Shown here: one piece after another, positions 15,852 through 24,395 of the stretch
How positions within the stretch are numbered: the first letter of the stretch is position 1
Layout of the letters: each line of letters begins with the position of its first letter
Origin: Phycisphaerales bacterium
GTDB lineage: Bacteria > Planctomycetota > Phycisphaerae > Phycisphaerales > SM1A02
Length of the DNA: 34,744 nt
Direction of reading: 5' to 3'
NCBI GenBank assembly: GCA_009691705.1
Contig: SIAR01000026.1
Location: 1-34,744, forward strand
Translations under genes and position numbers: made by a program
The notes under the pieces: generated by a model
What the model was told of the DNA's origin: nothing
Databases searched by the model: none
Seen by the model: only the letters and a program-made list of their open reading frames with translations

Positions 15852-17813
15852 TCACTTCATCACGTTGCCCATGCGCTGCTCGTGAATCGCTGCATCTTGC
15901 TCGCGACCCACGATGCGAAGCGCTTGGGAGTAACTGACTCCAGCGCGATACCAATTGCTCTGCTTCGAGAACTGCGCAGCGATGTCAACTGGAACTTCCA
16001 TCGCGCGAAACGCCCGCTCGTGCAGAATCACATTAGCGCGCGCATCATTGCTCTTCGCCAGAATCGCCGAGGCTTCCTGCAGTGCGACGATTGCGAAGGG
16101 ACCATCGTTGGGATAGCGATCGAGAATAATCTCGTAGCACAGTCCAGCACCGGCCAGGTTGCCTTGCACCATATAGAGCGCTGCCTGCTGCAGAAGTATC
16201 TGCCCCGCAAGATCGCCCCGCTCTTGAAAGATCGACAGAGCTCCATCGAGCGCTTCCTGGCGCTGCGTGATGTCTGCGATCGAATGAATCATCGGCGCAA
16301 TCGTTCGCCAGGCAAACTCGGGATAGACATCACCGCAGAGTTGCAGCACGTCGGCCGACCACACTTGCTTCTGCTCTGTTGTCATCGCGCCAGTTGCCGC
16401 GGCGCGACCCACGAGTTCCCACGCCCGCGCATCGGTCAAACATGACTGCACCGCAACCCGCGTGAGCGCGAGCGCTTGCTCGACCGCTGCTGCCGTGATT
16501 TGAGTAGCTGGCGCCTGCGGCGTTGCGGCCGTCGGCGTAAGAAGTTTCTCGGCAGCGATGCGCAGCGCCGTTGAAGCGAGACGGTCTTCGACTGGCTCGA
16601 GTCCATACTCGACCAACATCGGCATCTGAGTGTTCGAGAGTTGCTCGCCACTCTGTGGATCGCGGATGAATCCTTCTACGCTCTGATATCCACCGAATCG
16701 CCCGACCTCATCCCACTGCGGTCTTCGTCCAGCCTTGCGAACGAAACCGATCCATGCGTGCGAGAGCACCCCATCGGTGGCGGTCGAATAGACACAAGGC
16801 ACGCCGATCGACTTTCCCACCGTCGTCGCGAAGTACGCCTGGTCGGCGCAGATTCCGCCGAAGCGCAGAATGTTTGGCAGGGTCCATCCAGCGACATTCA
16901 CTTTCTTGGTAGAGCCCTTCTCAAGATTGTCGAAGTCGTACTCGACCTTGTCGTAGAGGTCGCCAACCGATGCATGCCCCGCGTACGAGCGCAGTGCCCA
17001 CGCCATCTCATCGGAAGTCGCTGCCACGTCGACGATGTAGAGCAATAGTTCGGGGGCAATTGCTCGAACCCCGAAACTCAAGGCTCGCTCTGCGGCGACG
17101 AAGTGATCAAGCGTCGCGATCGGTCCCGCACTTTTGGCAACATTTTCGTTGACCTGCATCAGCACGGGGGCATCATGCACAACCGCGATCGCTGCGGCGA
17201 GTTCTGGAAACTGCTCAAGCGCCTCGCTGCGCTGGGCCATCAGCATGCGCGCGAGACGATCGACCTTCGCGGCATCTTCCTGTTGCAGATCGACGAGCAG
17301 CGCGAGCGTGTGCGAGAACTTGGGATGGGCAAGAAACTCCTGAGCGATCACGGCGCGTTCGCCCTCAGGCACAGCCGCGATGAGGCGCGACAATTGCCAA
17401 GTCGCAGCACATTTCGTAAGTGCCTGCAACTTCTCCTTGATCGCGGGCGAGAGACCAGTTCGCTTCGGGGAACGAGCTGGCGTGCGTTTCACAGGCTTCG
17501 CACCGTTGTCTGCGACCGGAACTTTCTGTTGCCAAGCCGCGAGAAAGTCTTGAGTGCCTTGATCAAACGCGACTGAGCACTGCGCACTGACGGCGCTCGC
17601 GTCTGCGCCACCCATCGCGATCGAAGTGATAGCGGCTTCGCCCGCTCCACCGAAATGCAACTGAAACGTACTGGCCTTCTCGACGTTCGCACCTACTGGC
17701 GCGTTCGCCTTTCTAACTGGTGGATCGCCTTTCGCCGCTGCCACGGTGCAACTCAGGCTGAGCGCAGCTGCGCAGATCAATGTCGCGGGCGACCTGAGCA
17801 GCGCCAGCGTCAC
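15852..17813 (-). CDS. Exported transglutaminase-like protein with helical repeats
   Basis: A 653-residue exported protein. The signal peptide spans about residues 1-27 (LALLRSPATLICAAALSL, ending CTVAAA). A helical region (about 125-290) precedes a transglutaminase-like core: GGICADQAYFATTVG (Cys near 322), LSHAWIGFV (His near 352) and WDEVGRFGG (Asp near 368), the usual Cys-His-Asp order. The C-terminal 200 residues look like TPR-type helical hairpins (GDLAGQILLQQAALYMVQGNLAGAGLCYEIIL). Such proteins may be cysteine proteases or cross-linkers in the periplasm. The GTG at 17813 is chosen because it overlaps the stop of the upstream lipoprotein gene (GTGA). I am confident of the fold, not of the activity. 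Confidence 0.8.
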   Translation of the reverse strand: MTLALLRSPATLICAAALSLSCTVAAAKGDPPVRKANAPVGANVEKASTFQLHFGGAGEAAITSIAMGGADASAVSAQCSVAFDQGTQDFLAAWQQKVPVADNGAKPVKRTPARSPKRTGLSPAIKEKLQALTKCAATWQLSRLIAAVPEGERAVIAQEFLAHPKFSHTLALLVDLQQEDAAKVDRLARMLMAQRSEALEQFPELAAAIAVVHDAPVLMQVNENVAKSAGPIATLDHFVAAERALSFGVRAIAPELLLYIVDVAATSDEMAWALRSYAGHASVGDLYDKVEYDFDNLEKGSTKKVNVAGWTLPNILRFGGICADQAYFATTVGKSIGVPCVYSTATDGVLSHAWIGFVRKAGRRPQWDEVGRFGGYQSVEGFIRDPQSGEQLSNTQMPMLVEYGLEPVEDRLASTALRIAAEKLLTPTAATPQAPATQITAAAVEQALALTRVAVQSCLTDARAWELVGRAAATGAMTTEQKQVWSADVLQLCGDVYPEFAWRTIAPMIHSIADITQRQEALDGALSIFQERGDLAGQILLQQAALYMVQGNLAGAGLCYEIILDRYPNDGPFAIVALQEASAILAKSNDARANVILHERAFRAMEVPVDIAAQFSKQSNWYRAGVSYSQALRIVGREQDAAIHEQRMGNVMK

Positions 17814-18292
17814 TTTCTCGCTCGATTCCAGAGTTGATCCATCATCGCGCGACGCTCGTTGCACGTGTCGGCGGGGTCTGAAGTGGTGAGTGTCGATCCA
17901 TCAACAACAAACGTGTACTCGCCAGGTTCTTGGGGACAGTGCGCAACACCGACCTGATATCGCATCGTGCCGCGCTGTTGCACGAACGAGCAGCGTCCGA
18001 TCAATGTGGTGCCATCCTTCAGTTCTATGACTAAGATTCCAGTGTCGGTTATCTCAAGATTTGCGCCATCCTTTGACCCCTGCCAAGTTCCTAGCACTTG
18101 CGTGGGGACCATCGGTACAGGCATTGTTGCGCAGCCGCCTACCGCGAACAGCGCCGCCATCGCGAACATTTTTCGAGTTGTCGTCGCGGCAATCCGCAAT
18201 CGAGTGCGCAGCCCAGCAGCCCTCTCAGCTGTTTGCCTATCAATGACTTGCGCCACACGATCCAACTTGCTGCACATCAGAAATCGAACCAT
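17810..18292 (-). CDS. Small probable lipoprotein, coupled to the transglutaminase-like gene
   Basis: A protein of 160 residues from the first ATG. It contains a hydrophobic segment with a good lipobox (MFAMAALFAVGGC, Cys near 54), followed by a compact domain (LGTWQGSKDGANLEITDTGILVIELKDG, then GTMRYQVGVAHCP) that resembles beta-rich lipocalin-like or copper-resistance-like folds, though I do not recognise a family. The start is uncertain. ATG at 18292 has TACACT eight bases upstream, like other leaderless genes here, but gives an unusually long region before the signal. TTG at 18199 or ATG at 18169 would give a normal lipoprotein signal. Its stop overlaps the start of the transglutaminase-like gene, so the two are probably co-translated. 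Confidence 0.68.
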   Translation of the reverse strand: MVRFLMCSKLDRVAQVIDRQTAERAAGLRTRLRIAATTTRKMFAMAALFAVGGCATMPVPMVPTQVLGTWQGSKDGANLEITDTGILVIELKDGTTLIGRCSFVQQRGTMRYQVGVAHCPQEPGEYTFVVDGSTLTTSDPADTCNERRAMMDQLWNRARK

Positions 18293-18300
18293 ATCGCAGC

Positions 18301-18306
18301 AGTGTA
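18301..18306 (-). promoter_or_regulatory. Candidate -10 element (TACACT) of the lipoprotein gene
   Basis: On the minus strand TACACT ends eight bases before the ATG at 18292. If real it supports the long N-terminus of the lipoprotein; otherwise the leader would be about 90-120 bases. Confidence 0.3.
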
Positions 18307-18411
18307 GAGGGGCTTTTTGAGAGGATCACTTGCAATCTGCCAATTGAATTCGACTCTGTTCGTAAGACCATCGGAGCGGAGATGTTTCGCACCAAACCCG
18401 AAGGCATGCAT

Positions 18412-18456
18412 GGCGGATCGGTTCACCTCAGCGGGAACCGATCCGCCAGCATTTTT
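18412..18456 (+). terminator. Strong hairpin with a T run on the plus strand
   Basis: GGCGGATCGGTT (18412-18423) and AACCGATCCGCC (18436-18447) form a perfect 12-bp stem with a 12-base loop, followed by AGCATTTTT. The T run is on the plus strand, yet the genes on either side (ending 18493 and starting 18292) are both on the minus strand. It may act as a weaker terminator for the minus-strand gene at 18493, or stop plus-strand antisense transcripts. The rest of 18307-18492 shows no gene. Confidence 0.7.
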
Positions 18457-18492
18457 GCGCTGGGCATCTTTGCGGGTTGGCAATCATCGGCA

Positions 18493-19050
18493 TCAGTTGT
18501 CAGCCGTGCGCGCTGGCTTGGGCAGGCGGCAATCGCGGTCGCTCACTGGAGCCTCCTGCGCGACCGAGTATCCACGCTCTTCGCGAAACTGTGCGCGCTC
18601 CGAAGGCGTGGCGTAGTGTCGCTGAAAGAGCTCGCGTTCGGTTGCTCCCCCACCCCCGATGAGATCGATGAACTCATGCACCCCTGCGTCCGGGGGAAGA
18701 TCGCGCACTGGCTCGACGAGAATGAAATCGACGAGACGCGCGTAGAGCTCGCGGTCGGTCAAATGATTTGTGTGCAACAAGAAGATTCCAAGATCTCCGA
18801 GCGTTGCAATGACCTGACCGAGCGCTTCGATGAGTTCATCTTCGTTGAGCAGAAAGGCGCAAACTGGATTGATGCCAGCCTCCTGCAATTGCACGAGATT
18901 TGTCGTCATTGGGGCGTGTTCGAAGTCGTAGATCAGTGTCCAGTAGAGTCGGTCTTCGCAGTCGCCGCGCGTGGCGGCATCGGCGACGAGCCGATCAATG
19001 GCGATAATGCGAACTTGTCTTTTTTGTGAATGTAGTTCTGTAAGTCTCAT
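18493..19050 (-). CDS. Hypothetical protein, 185 residues, conserved-looking
   Basis: I do not recognise the family. The ATG at 19050 has AAGGA seven bases upstream, good support for the start. The protein looks soluble and acidic, with no signal peptide or membrane span. The N-terminal half includes RLVADAATRGDCEDRLYWTL and IYDFEHAPMTTNLVQLQEAG (about residues 20-58), then LNEDELIEALGQVIATLGDLGIFLLHTNHLTDRELY (about 68-103), which has the look of a well-packed alpha-beta domain. The tail (about 135-185) is polar with a Gly run (LIGGGG). The plus-strand frame over the same bases is open but lacks protein-like composition. It stands alone between the beta-mannosidase and lipoprotein genes. Confidence 0.78.
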   Translation of the reverse strand: MRLTELHSQKRQVRIIAIDRLVADAATRGDCEDRLYWTLIYDFEHAPMTTNLVQLQEAGINPVCAFLLNEDELIEALGQVIATLGDLGIFLLHTNHLTDRELYARLVDFILVEPVRDLPPDAGVHEFIDLIGGGGATERELFQRHYATPSERAQFREERGYSVAQEAPVSDRDCRLPKPARTADN

Positions 19051-19134
19051 GTGTGGTTCCTTTGCGGGTCGGAATGACCTGCATCGAACCTATGAGCGCG
19101 CCAAGGCAACGCTGCTAAACATGACCTTCTTTCT

Positions 19135-21666
19135 TTAGGCCGATGCGATGCGCTGCCCGGCCGCGAAAAGGTCTACTCCGTGGGCATCGCTTCGCCAGAC
19201 GACTTCGATGCGCTGCGCGCGACCAGCGGGCAGAGTGAACAACATCGGTTCGACTGACACCCAGTTTCCGCGCGGGATGACAATCGCGTCCACCAGCGCA
19301 CTCGCCGCTTCCACCAACAGAGTTGCGACGATCCGTCCTCCGCGTTCGATGGGCGGGGTCGCCCACGTAATGATCGCGCGAGGAATCGCTGCCGATCCAC
19401 CGATTGCTCGCATCTCTCGCTCGTGTACAGACGCGTACCACGCGGTAGCGATGGGGTCGCTTCGAATCTCACTGGGTGATTCAGCGAAGAGAATGCTCGT
19501 GGCATCTGGAATGAATTCAGCCGGCACGGTGAGCACGCGCCCACTGCACCACGGCTCGATGGTGAATCCCTCTTCAAAGACGCGCCGCACCGAACGCTGC
19601 GCTGGATCGCCCGCTGCGACGTGCGCCGACTTCTCGAGCGTGATGCGACTCTTCCACGGATGCGCGGTGTCATTCACAGCCTCGACCACGATTTGCTCAT
19701 CGCGCGCATGAATCGAGATCATCCGAGGCGCGCAGGCCGCGCGCACCGCATGCCATGCGGGTTTCGCCCGACCCTGGGCATCCACCAGCGACCACGAGTG
19801 ACCGGTCCACGCATCATTCATCTGCCAGACAAGCGCGCCAGAGCAGTGCGGACGATTTGCGCGTAGCCACGTGTAGGCGATGCGCATCGCCTTTGCTTGC
19901 ACAGATTGCGCCTGGGCGATCCATGTCGCAAAGTCTTCTGGCGGTGCGAAGCGATCGCTGAGGTGCGATCCATACTGCGCATCGTCTGCGCCTGTTGCGC
20001 GCTGCCGCGAGACGATTTGCGCGCAGCCATCGGCGGGCGTGAGCGAGGCGATGTCGCGCTCGTCAAAGCGCAGTGCGTGCGCTATCGACGCGAGCGCTGG
20101 CGGCGACTGATGTCCAAACTCGCTACAGAATCGCGGGGTAATCGCGCGCAACCCTTCGACCTTGGCGGTGGCATCCCATGTGTGGCGATCTCCACGCATC
20201 GGATCATTGGGATGCAATTCGAGCGACCCTGACCAAGGACTCTCGGGCCAATACGGACGCGTGGGATCAATCTGCGTGCAGAGTCGCGGCAAGAGTTCGA
20301 GCCAGTAGTGACGCCCCCACGACTGCCCCGCCGCTAGTCGATCACGAAACCCCCACGAATACCAAGCGAGAATGTCTTCGTTGCCGCCACACCAAAGCAC
20401 GACCGATGGATGCGATGCGAGTCGCGCCAATTGAAAACGCGCCTCGGCCTCGACGAGCACTGGGAAGGGCATTTCCTCGGGATACGTTGCGCACGCGAAG
20501 GCGAAGTCTTGCCACACTAGCAATCCAAGTTCATCGCACTGTCCATAGAAAAAGTCTGACTCATAGCCGCCCCCACCCCACACCCGAAGCATGACTAAAT
20601 GCGCTTCGCACGCTTGCAGTAATCGCTCGCGCACCTTCGCCTCAATTGCATCCATCCTATTGAGACCCTCGGGAATCCAATTCGCTCCCGCGCACCAGAT
20701 GAGTTGGTCGTTCACGCGAATCGCGAATCGAGTGCCGTCGATTTCGGGCGTTGTGTCGAGCGCAACCGAGCGCAGCCCGATGCGCCCATTCCACCGCGCG
20801 TGCGTGACGCCGCGCGATGAGAGTTCGACCGTGAGTCGTTGCAATTGCTGCGCGCCGTAGCCGCGCGGCCACCAGCGCTGCGGATTTGGAATCTCGATTA
20901 CGCAGTGTGCGATTCCACTGCGCGCGCATGGCGCGACAGCGTGAAAGAGTCGTCCGTCGGGCGATTCGAGTTCGACGTGCGCCTCGCAGCCAATGGTGTC
21001 GCCATCGCAGATCGTGTCCACGAAGACCTCGACGCACGCGTCGGCTGCCGTGCAGCGCGTCACAAGTGGACGCACCGACGCGATGCGCGATCCGCTCCAT
21101 CCATGCAGAAACACAAGGTCAACGATGCCGCTCGATGGGGCACGCGGTCCCCAGTCCCACCCAAAGTCGCAGGCTGGCTTGCGCATGAAAACGTAGGGAG
21201 TCCAATCTCCATTCACTGGACGGTTGCCAAGTTCGCGCTCGATTCGTTCAACTTCGACAACGGGGGCGGCACAGCGCACTTCGATGACGAACGCGTGGTC
21301 AGACGCGCTCTGTGCAACTCGCTCGGTGAGATCGATGCGGTGGGGATGAAAATGATTCGCGACAGTGGCGGCAATCGTGCCGTCGATGAACACCTCTGCC
21401 ACTGTGTCAATGGACTGAAAGACGAGGTCGACGTGACCATGCGCCCGCAACTCGGGAGAGACGCGAAAAGATCGCCGCCAGCTGAATGCGCTGCGACCGA
21501 CCCACGCTTGCCCCTCCTCGCCACCGGGCGCATCGACCTCTGCAATCACTCCAGCGCGTTGCAAGTCGAGATGCGCACAGCCTGGCACGCGCGCTGCAAA
21601 CGTGCGGCCATCCGGCGCGATCATTACCCACTGGTCACCGCAGAGACTTTCTTCGATCGGTCGCAT
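19135..21666 (-). CDS. Beta-mannosidase-like glycoside hydrolase, family 2
   Basis: Predicted to release beta-linked mannose from the non-reducing end of manno-oligosaccharides; 843 residues, the usual size for GH2 beta-mannosidases. The sugar-binding domain (about 60-180) has FQSIDTVAEVFIDG and KPACDFGWDWGPR. The catalytic barrel shows MLRVWGGGGYESDFFYGQCDELGLLVWQDF near 355-385, HPSVVLWCGGNED near 420-432 (acid/base Glu) and RFCSEFGHQSPP near 512 (nucleophile Glu). No signal peptide is seen, so it probably acts in the cytoplasm on imported sugars. Nine bases separate it from the upstream symporter stop, so the two form an operon. Beta-glucuronidase or beta-galactosidase activity is less likely because the WGGGxYE and LWCGGNE motifs are those of mannosidases. 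Confidence 0.93.
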   Translation of the reverse strand: MRPIEESLCGDQWVMIAPDGRTFAARVPGCAHLDLQRAGVIAEVDAPGGEEGQAWVGRSAFSWRRSFRVSPELRAHGHVDLVFQSIDTVAEVFIDGTIAATVANHFHPHRIDLTERVAQSASDHAFVIEVRCAAPVVEVERIERELGNRPVNGDWTPYVFMRKPACDFGWDWGPRAPSSGIVDLVFLHGWSGSRIASVRPLVTRCTAADACVEVFVDTICDGDTIGCEAHVELESPDGRLFHAVAPCARSGIAHCVIEIPNPQRWWPRGYGAQQLQRLTVELSSRGVTHARWNGRIGLRSVALDTTPEIDGTRFAIRVNDQLIWCAGANWIPEGLNRMDAIEAKVRERLLQACEAHLVMLRVWGGGGYESDFFYGQCDELGLLVWQDFAFACATYPEEMPFPVLVEAEARFQLARLASHPSVVLWCGGNEDILAWYSWGFRDRLAAGQSWGRHYWLELLPRLCTQIDPTRPYWPESPWSGSLELHPNDPMRGDRHTWDATAKVEGLRAITPRFCSEFGHQSPPALASIAHALRFDERDIASLTPADGCAQIVSRQRATGADDAQYGSHLSDRFAPPEDFATWIAQAQSVQAKAMRIAYTWLRANRPHCSGALVWQMNDAWTGHSWSLVDAQGRAKPAWHAVRAACAPRMISIHARDEQIVVEAVNDTAHPWKSRITLEKSAHVAAGDPAQRSVRRVFEEGFTIEPWCSGRVLTVPAEFIPDATSILFAESPSEIRSDPIATAWYASVHEREMRAIGGSAAIPRAIITWATPPIERGGRIVATLLVEAASALVDAIVIPRGNWVSVEPMLFTLPAGRAQRIEVVWRSDAHGVDLFAAGQRIASA

Positions 21667-21675
21667 CGGTACAGC

Positions 21676-23709
21676 TCAGCGCCGCGGCACTTCGTCGGCG
21701 TTCACGCCACCGACGACGCGCCCGTCGTCGCGCACATCCACCCTTCGGGTCCGAAGCACGCGCACCATTCGAATGACATCGCGAATGCCTCCAGAAGTGA
21801 ACCACACCACCACCACCACACTCGTGCCCAAAATTAGCCACGTCCACCAGAACCACCACGTGCTCCACGCCGCCGAGGTGATCGCATCTGCATTCGCCTT
21901 TCGCCAGAGTGCGTACGCAGTGCCGACGAGAAAGAGAATCGTGAAGAACAGCGGCCATGCGAGGGTCACGAGTGTGACTGCGCGATCGGTGCCCTTGAAC
22001 TGACTGTCCAGGCCGAGTTTTTCAAGAAACGTCGTCGCGGGAGCGTCAATCGAAGCATCTCCCTCGACGCGCCATCGACCGCGATTGAGCATGCGGGTCA
22101 AGTCAAAGTCGGTGCGCGGTCCAAGCAGGCTGACTCCCACGTACATCGCGCTCGCGCAGACCATCGAGAGAAACCCCATCACCTGACCCGTGACGTTTTC
22201 GCGCGCAGAGATCGCCACCGAAATGAGATCAGCAGACAACACGCTTGGGTCGGCTGCAGCAAGCCACGCGTCGAGCGGCAGTTGGTGCACGAGCACGCCG
22301 CCCGAGGCGAGCACCATCCCCGTGGCCATCGCCGCCCATGCGCCATAAGTCGAACCACGCGTCCAATAGAGACCGCCGATGATCGCAGCACCCGCGCCTG
22401 CGACAAAGATGCTCGCCGTGAGCGCTGCAAACATTGCGATGTACTGCGTCGGTTCGTAGATCATCGAAAACGTGAACGCGAACACCGCCACGCCCAGCGC
22501 CGCGAGTTTCAGCAGAAACGTGTGCAACTTCGGATCGAACGGCTTCTTTCGAAATGGCAAGATCACATCCTGAATGAAGATCGATCCCCAGGAGTGCAGG
22601 TACGCCTCGTCGGTCGACACGGCCGCTCCCAACATCGCTGCGATGAAGAGTCCCAGGATTCCTGTTGGAAGCATCACCGCCATCGCGAGTGGCGTTCGCA
22701 ACTCAGAACGCAGCGCATCATTTGATACCCCTTCGAGTGCCGCCTGCACAGGTGCGGCCGCCTCGGCGTACTCGGGCTGCGTCAAGAATGCGCGCACTGC
22801 GAGTGGAATGATGATCGTCACAAGCATCAGCACGCGGTAACGCCATCCATTGAGAATCTGCGCCATGCGCGCCTCGTGCGCATTGAGCGGCGCCGCGTTG
22901 TAGCCCTGATCACCCTGCCACGCGCGCGCGGCGTAAAAGAGCACGAACGCAGAAATCGCCCAGTAAAGGATGTCGAAGTTTTTCTCGCGGCTCAATCCAA
23001 ATGGATCGACGAATGATGTGCCTTCCGGCATCGCGAGCATCGCCCGTTCGAGCACAGGCCAAGGAAAGTGCGCCATCAACCAGAAGCAGACAAAGACAAA
23101 GGTGCCGAAGCAGAAGACCCCTTGCAGAAAGTCGGTCAAGATAATCGACACCATTCCCCCGGCGAAGACCATAAAGATTCCGAGCGCTAACAACCCAACC
23201 ATCACAATTGGAAAGACCGCGAACGACTCTCCCGCGAGCGTGAATCGCTCGGGCATTCCGCAGAGCGCCATAAAGAAGCGCGCGGTTACCCCAGGAAAGA
23301 TGCCGTAGTTGATGATGCCCGAGACAAACGCAACTCCGCCCGACATCACGCGAAAACGTTTTGAGTAGCGCAACTCAAAGAACTGCGCGAGCGTCATCGC
23401 GCGCGTCTCGCGAAAGCGGTAGATCACCCAGCCCGTGATCGCGAGCAGGATCAGCGATGGACCTTCGAGATATCCCCACCAAATCTGTGTGAATCCAACG
23501 TCGTACCCCAACTGGAAATACCAGACAAGCGTGATCACTCCAACCTGCGCCATGTTGTAGGCAACTGTCACGAGATATCTGCCCGCACAACGATCAGCGG
23601 TCAAAAACCCTGAAACGCCACGCGAAAGACTATTGGCAAGAATTGCGGTCGCCACCAGCATTGCCACGAATCCACCAACGATTGACCAGTCCAGCAGTGA
23701 TGGCGTCAT
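21676..23709 (-). CDS. Sodium:solute symporter family transporter
   Basis: A sodium-coupled secondary transporter (SSS family) in the inner membrane, 677 residues, slightly long for the family. About 13-14 hydrophobic segments are visible, the first at residues 8-30 (LLDWSIVGGFVAMLVATAILANS) and the last near 580-640. SSS features include a glycine-rich FVSGIINYGIFPGVTARFF stretch and GMVSIILTDFLQGVFCF (about 185-205), the latter close to the family signature. The C-terminus is hydrophilic and basic. It lies directly upstream of the beta-mannosidase gene, so it may import mannose or manno-oligosaccharides, an inference from context only. ATG at 23709 has TAGTCT eight bases upstream and no Shine-Dalgarno. 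Confidence 0.93.
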   Translation of the reverse strand: MTPSLLDWSIVGGFVAMLVATAILANSLSRGVSGFLTADRCAGRYLVTVAYNMAQVGVITLVWYFQLGYDVGFTQIWWGYLEGPSLILLAITGWVIYRFRETRAMTLAQFFELRYSKRFRVMSGGVAFVSGIINYGIFPGVTARFFMALCGMPERFTLAGESFAVFPIVMVGLLALGIFMVFAGGMVSIILTDFLQGVFCFGTFVFVCFWLMAHFPWPVLERAMLAMPEGTSFVDPFGLSREKNFDILYWAISAFVLFYAARAWQGDQGYNAAPLNAHEARMAQILNGWRYRVLMLVTIIIPLAVRAFLTQPEYAEAAAPVQAALEGVSNDALRSELRTPLAMAVMLPTGILGLFIAAMLGAAVSTDEAYLHSWGSIFIQDVILPFRKKPFDPKLHTFLLKLAALGVAVFAFTFSMIYEPTQYIAMFAALTASIFVAGAGAAIIGGLYWTRGSTYGAWAAMATGMVLASGGVLVHQLPLDAWLAAADPSVLSADLISVAISARENVTGQVMGFLSMVCASAMYVGVSLLGPRTDFDLTRMLNRGRWRVEGDASIDAPATTFLEKLGLDSQFKGTDRAVTLVTLAWPLFFTILFLVGTAYALWRKANADAITSAAWSTWWFWWTWLILGTSVVVVVWFTSGGIRDVIRMVRVLRTRRVDVRDDGRVVGGVNADEVPRR

Positions 23710-23717
23710 TCAAGAGC

Positions 23718-23723
23718 AGACTA
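23718..23723 (-). promoter_or_regulatory. Candidate -10 element (TAGTCT) of the symporter-mannosidase operon
   Basis: On the minus strand TAGTCT ends eight bases before the ATG at 23709. No conserved -35 element is apparent. Confidence 0.35.
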
Positions 23724-23769
23724 GTGCCTAGGCGCGAGCGCAGACTTCGCAGAGTGCGGGTTGTCGGCA

Positions 23770-23775
23770 TACCTT
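23770..23775 (+). promoter_or_regulatory. Candidate -10 element (TACCTT) of the redoxin-xylulokinase operon
   Basis: TACCTT ends six bases before the ATG at 23782, which has no Shine-Dalgarno sequence. Confidence 0.35.
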
Positions 23776-23781
23776 GTCGCC

Positions 23782-24390
23782 ATGACCTCATTTCGACACA
23801 GTGCGCTGACATTCTGTTGTGCACTCATCGTGTGCGCGGGATGCACGACGACTCCGCACCCAACTGCCGCGCCGCTGGGATCGACCTTCGCGCGCTCGAG
23901 CATGCCAACGATTGACATCGACGGGCGCACGCTTGCTCTGGGACGCCTCGCGACTGTCTGTTACTTCGCAGGTCCTGAGTGCCCGATCGTGCGGGCGTAT
24001 GCGCCTGAAGTCGCCCGACTCTCGACGCGCGACGCCGGGCGTGGAATCGCTTGGATCATGGTGTTTTCAGAGATTGGCATCACCACAGAGTTCGTGCAGA
24101 ACTTTCGCCGCGAGTACGCACTGCCACTACCGTCGGTCATCGATTCATCCCAGCAGTTTGGGTGTCTTTTGGGAGCGCAGACCATCCCATCAGTTGTTGT
24201 GATCGATGCGCAGGGAACATTGCTTTACAGAGGGCGCATCGACAATCGCTACCAAGCACTTGGTCTCTCATACGGACCGCCCACGCAGCACGACCTTGCA
24301 GATGTCGTCGATGCGATCGCTGCGGGTTCTCCTCTGCCCCCCGCTGAAACTCCCGCAATCGGCTGCGTACTTCCTCCGTGCCCAAAGTAG
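23782..24390 (+). CDS. Redoxin-like (thioredoxin-fold) lipoprotein
   Basis: A 202-residue lipoprotein with a thioredoxin-like fold. The signal ends in lipobox VCAGC (Cys21). The fold is shown by CYFAGPECPIVRAYAPEVARLS (about 60-81), IAWIMVFSEIG, and FGCLLGAQTIPSVVVIDAQGTLLYRGRIDN (about 131-160), including the cis-Pro of IPS. It has a single Cys-Pro (Cys67) at the active-site position instead of CxxC, as in peroxiredoxin-related redoxin proteins, plus a possible partner Cys near 133. It may act in periplasmic thiol chemistry or peroxide removal. An in-frame TTG at 23761 is possible but the ATG is better placed. It is followed after five bases by xylulokinase; the functional link is unclear. 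Confidence 0.82.
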   Translation: MTSFRHSALTFCCALIVCAGCTTTPHPTAAPLGSTFARSSMPTIDIDGRTLALGRLATVCYFAGPECPIVRAYAPEVARLSTRDAGRGIAWIMVFSEIGITTEFVQNFRREYALPLPSVIDSSQQFGCLLGAQTIPSVVVIDAQGTLLYRGRIDNRYQALGLSYGPPTQHDLADVVDAIAAGSPLPPAETPAIGCVLPPCPK

Positions 24391-24395
24391 CCACC

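Noticed and set aside
18382..19029. Open plus-strand frame of 215 codons opposite the 185-residue gene
   Set aside because: Low-complexity, Arg- and Ser-rich composition with no family likeness; the minus-strand frame has a Shine-Dalgarno and protein-like composition.
20839..21837. Long plus-strand frame (332 codons) across the mannosidase and symporter genes
   Set aside because: It is antisense to two clearly recognised genes and has Arg/His-rich, shadow-like composition.
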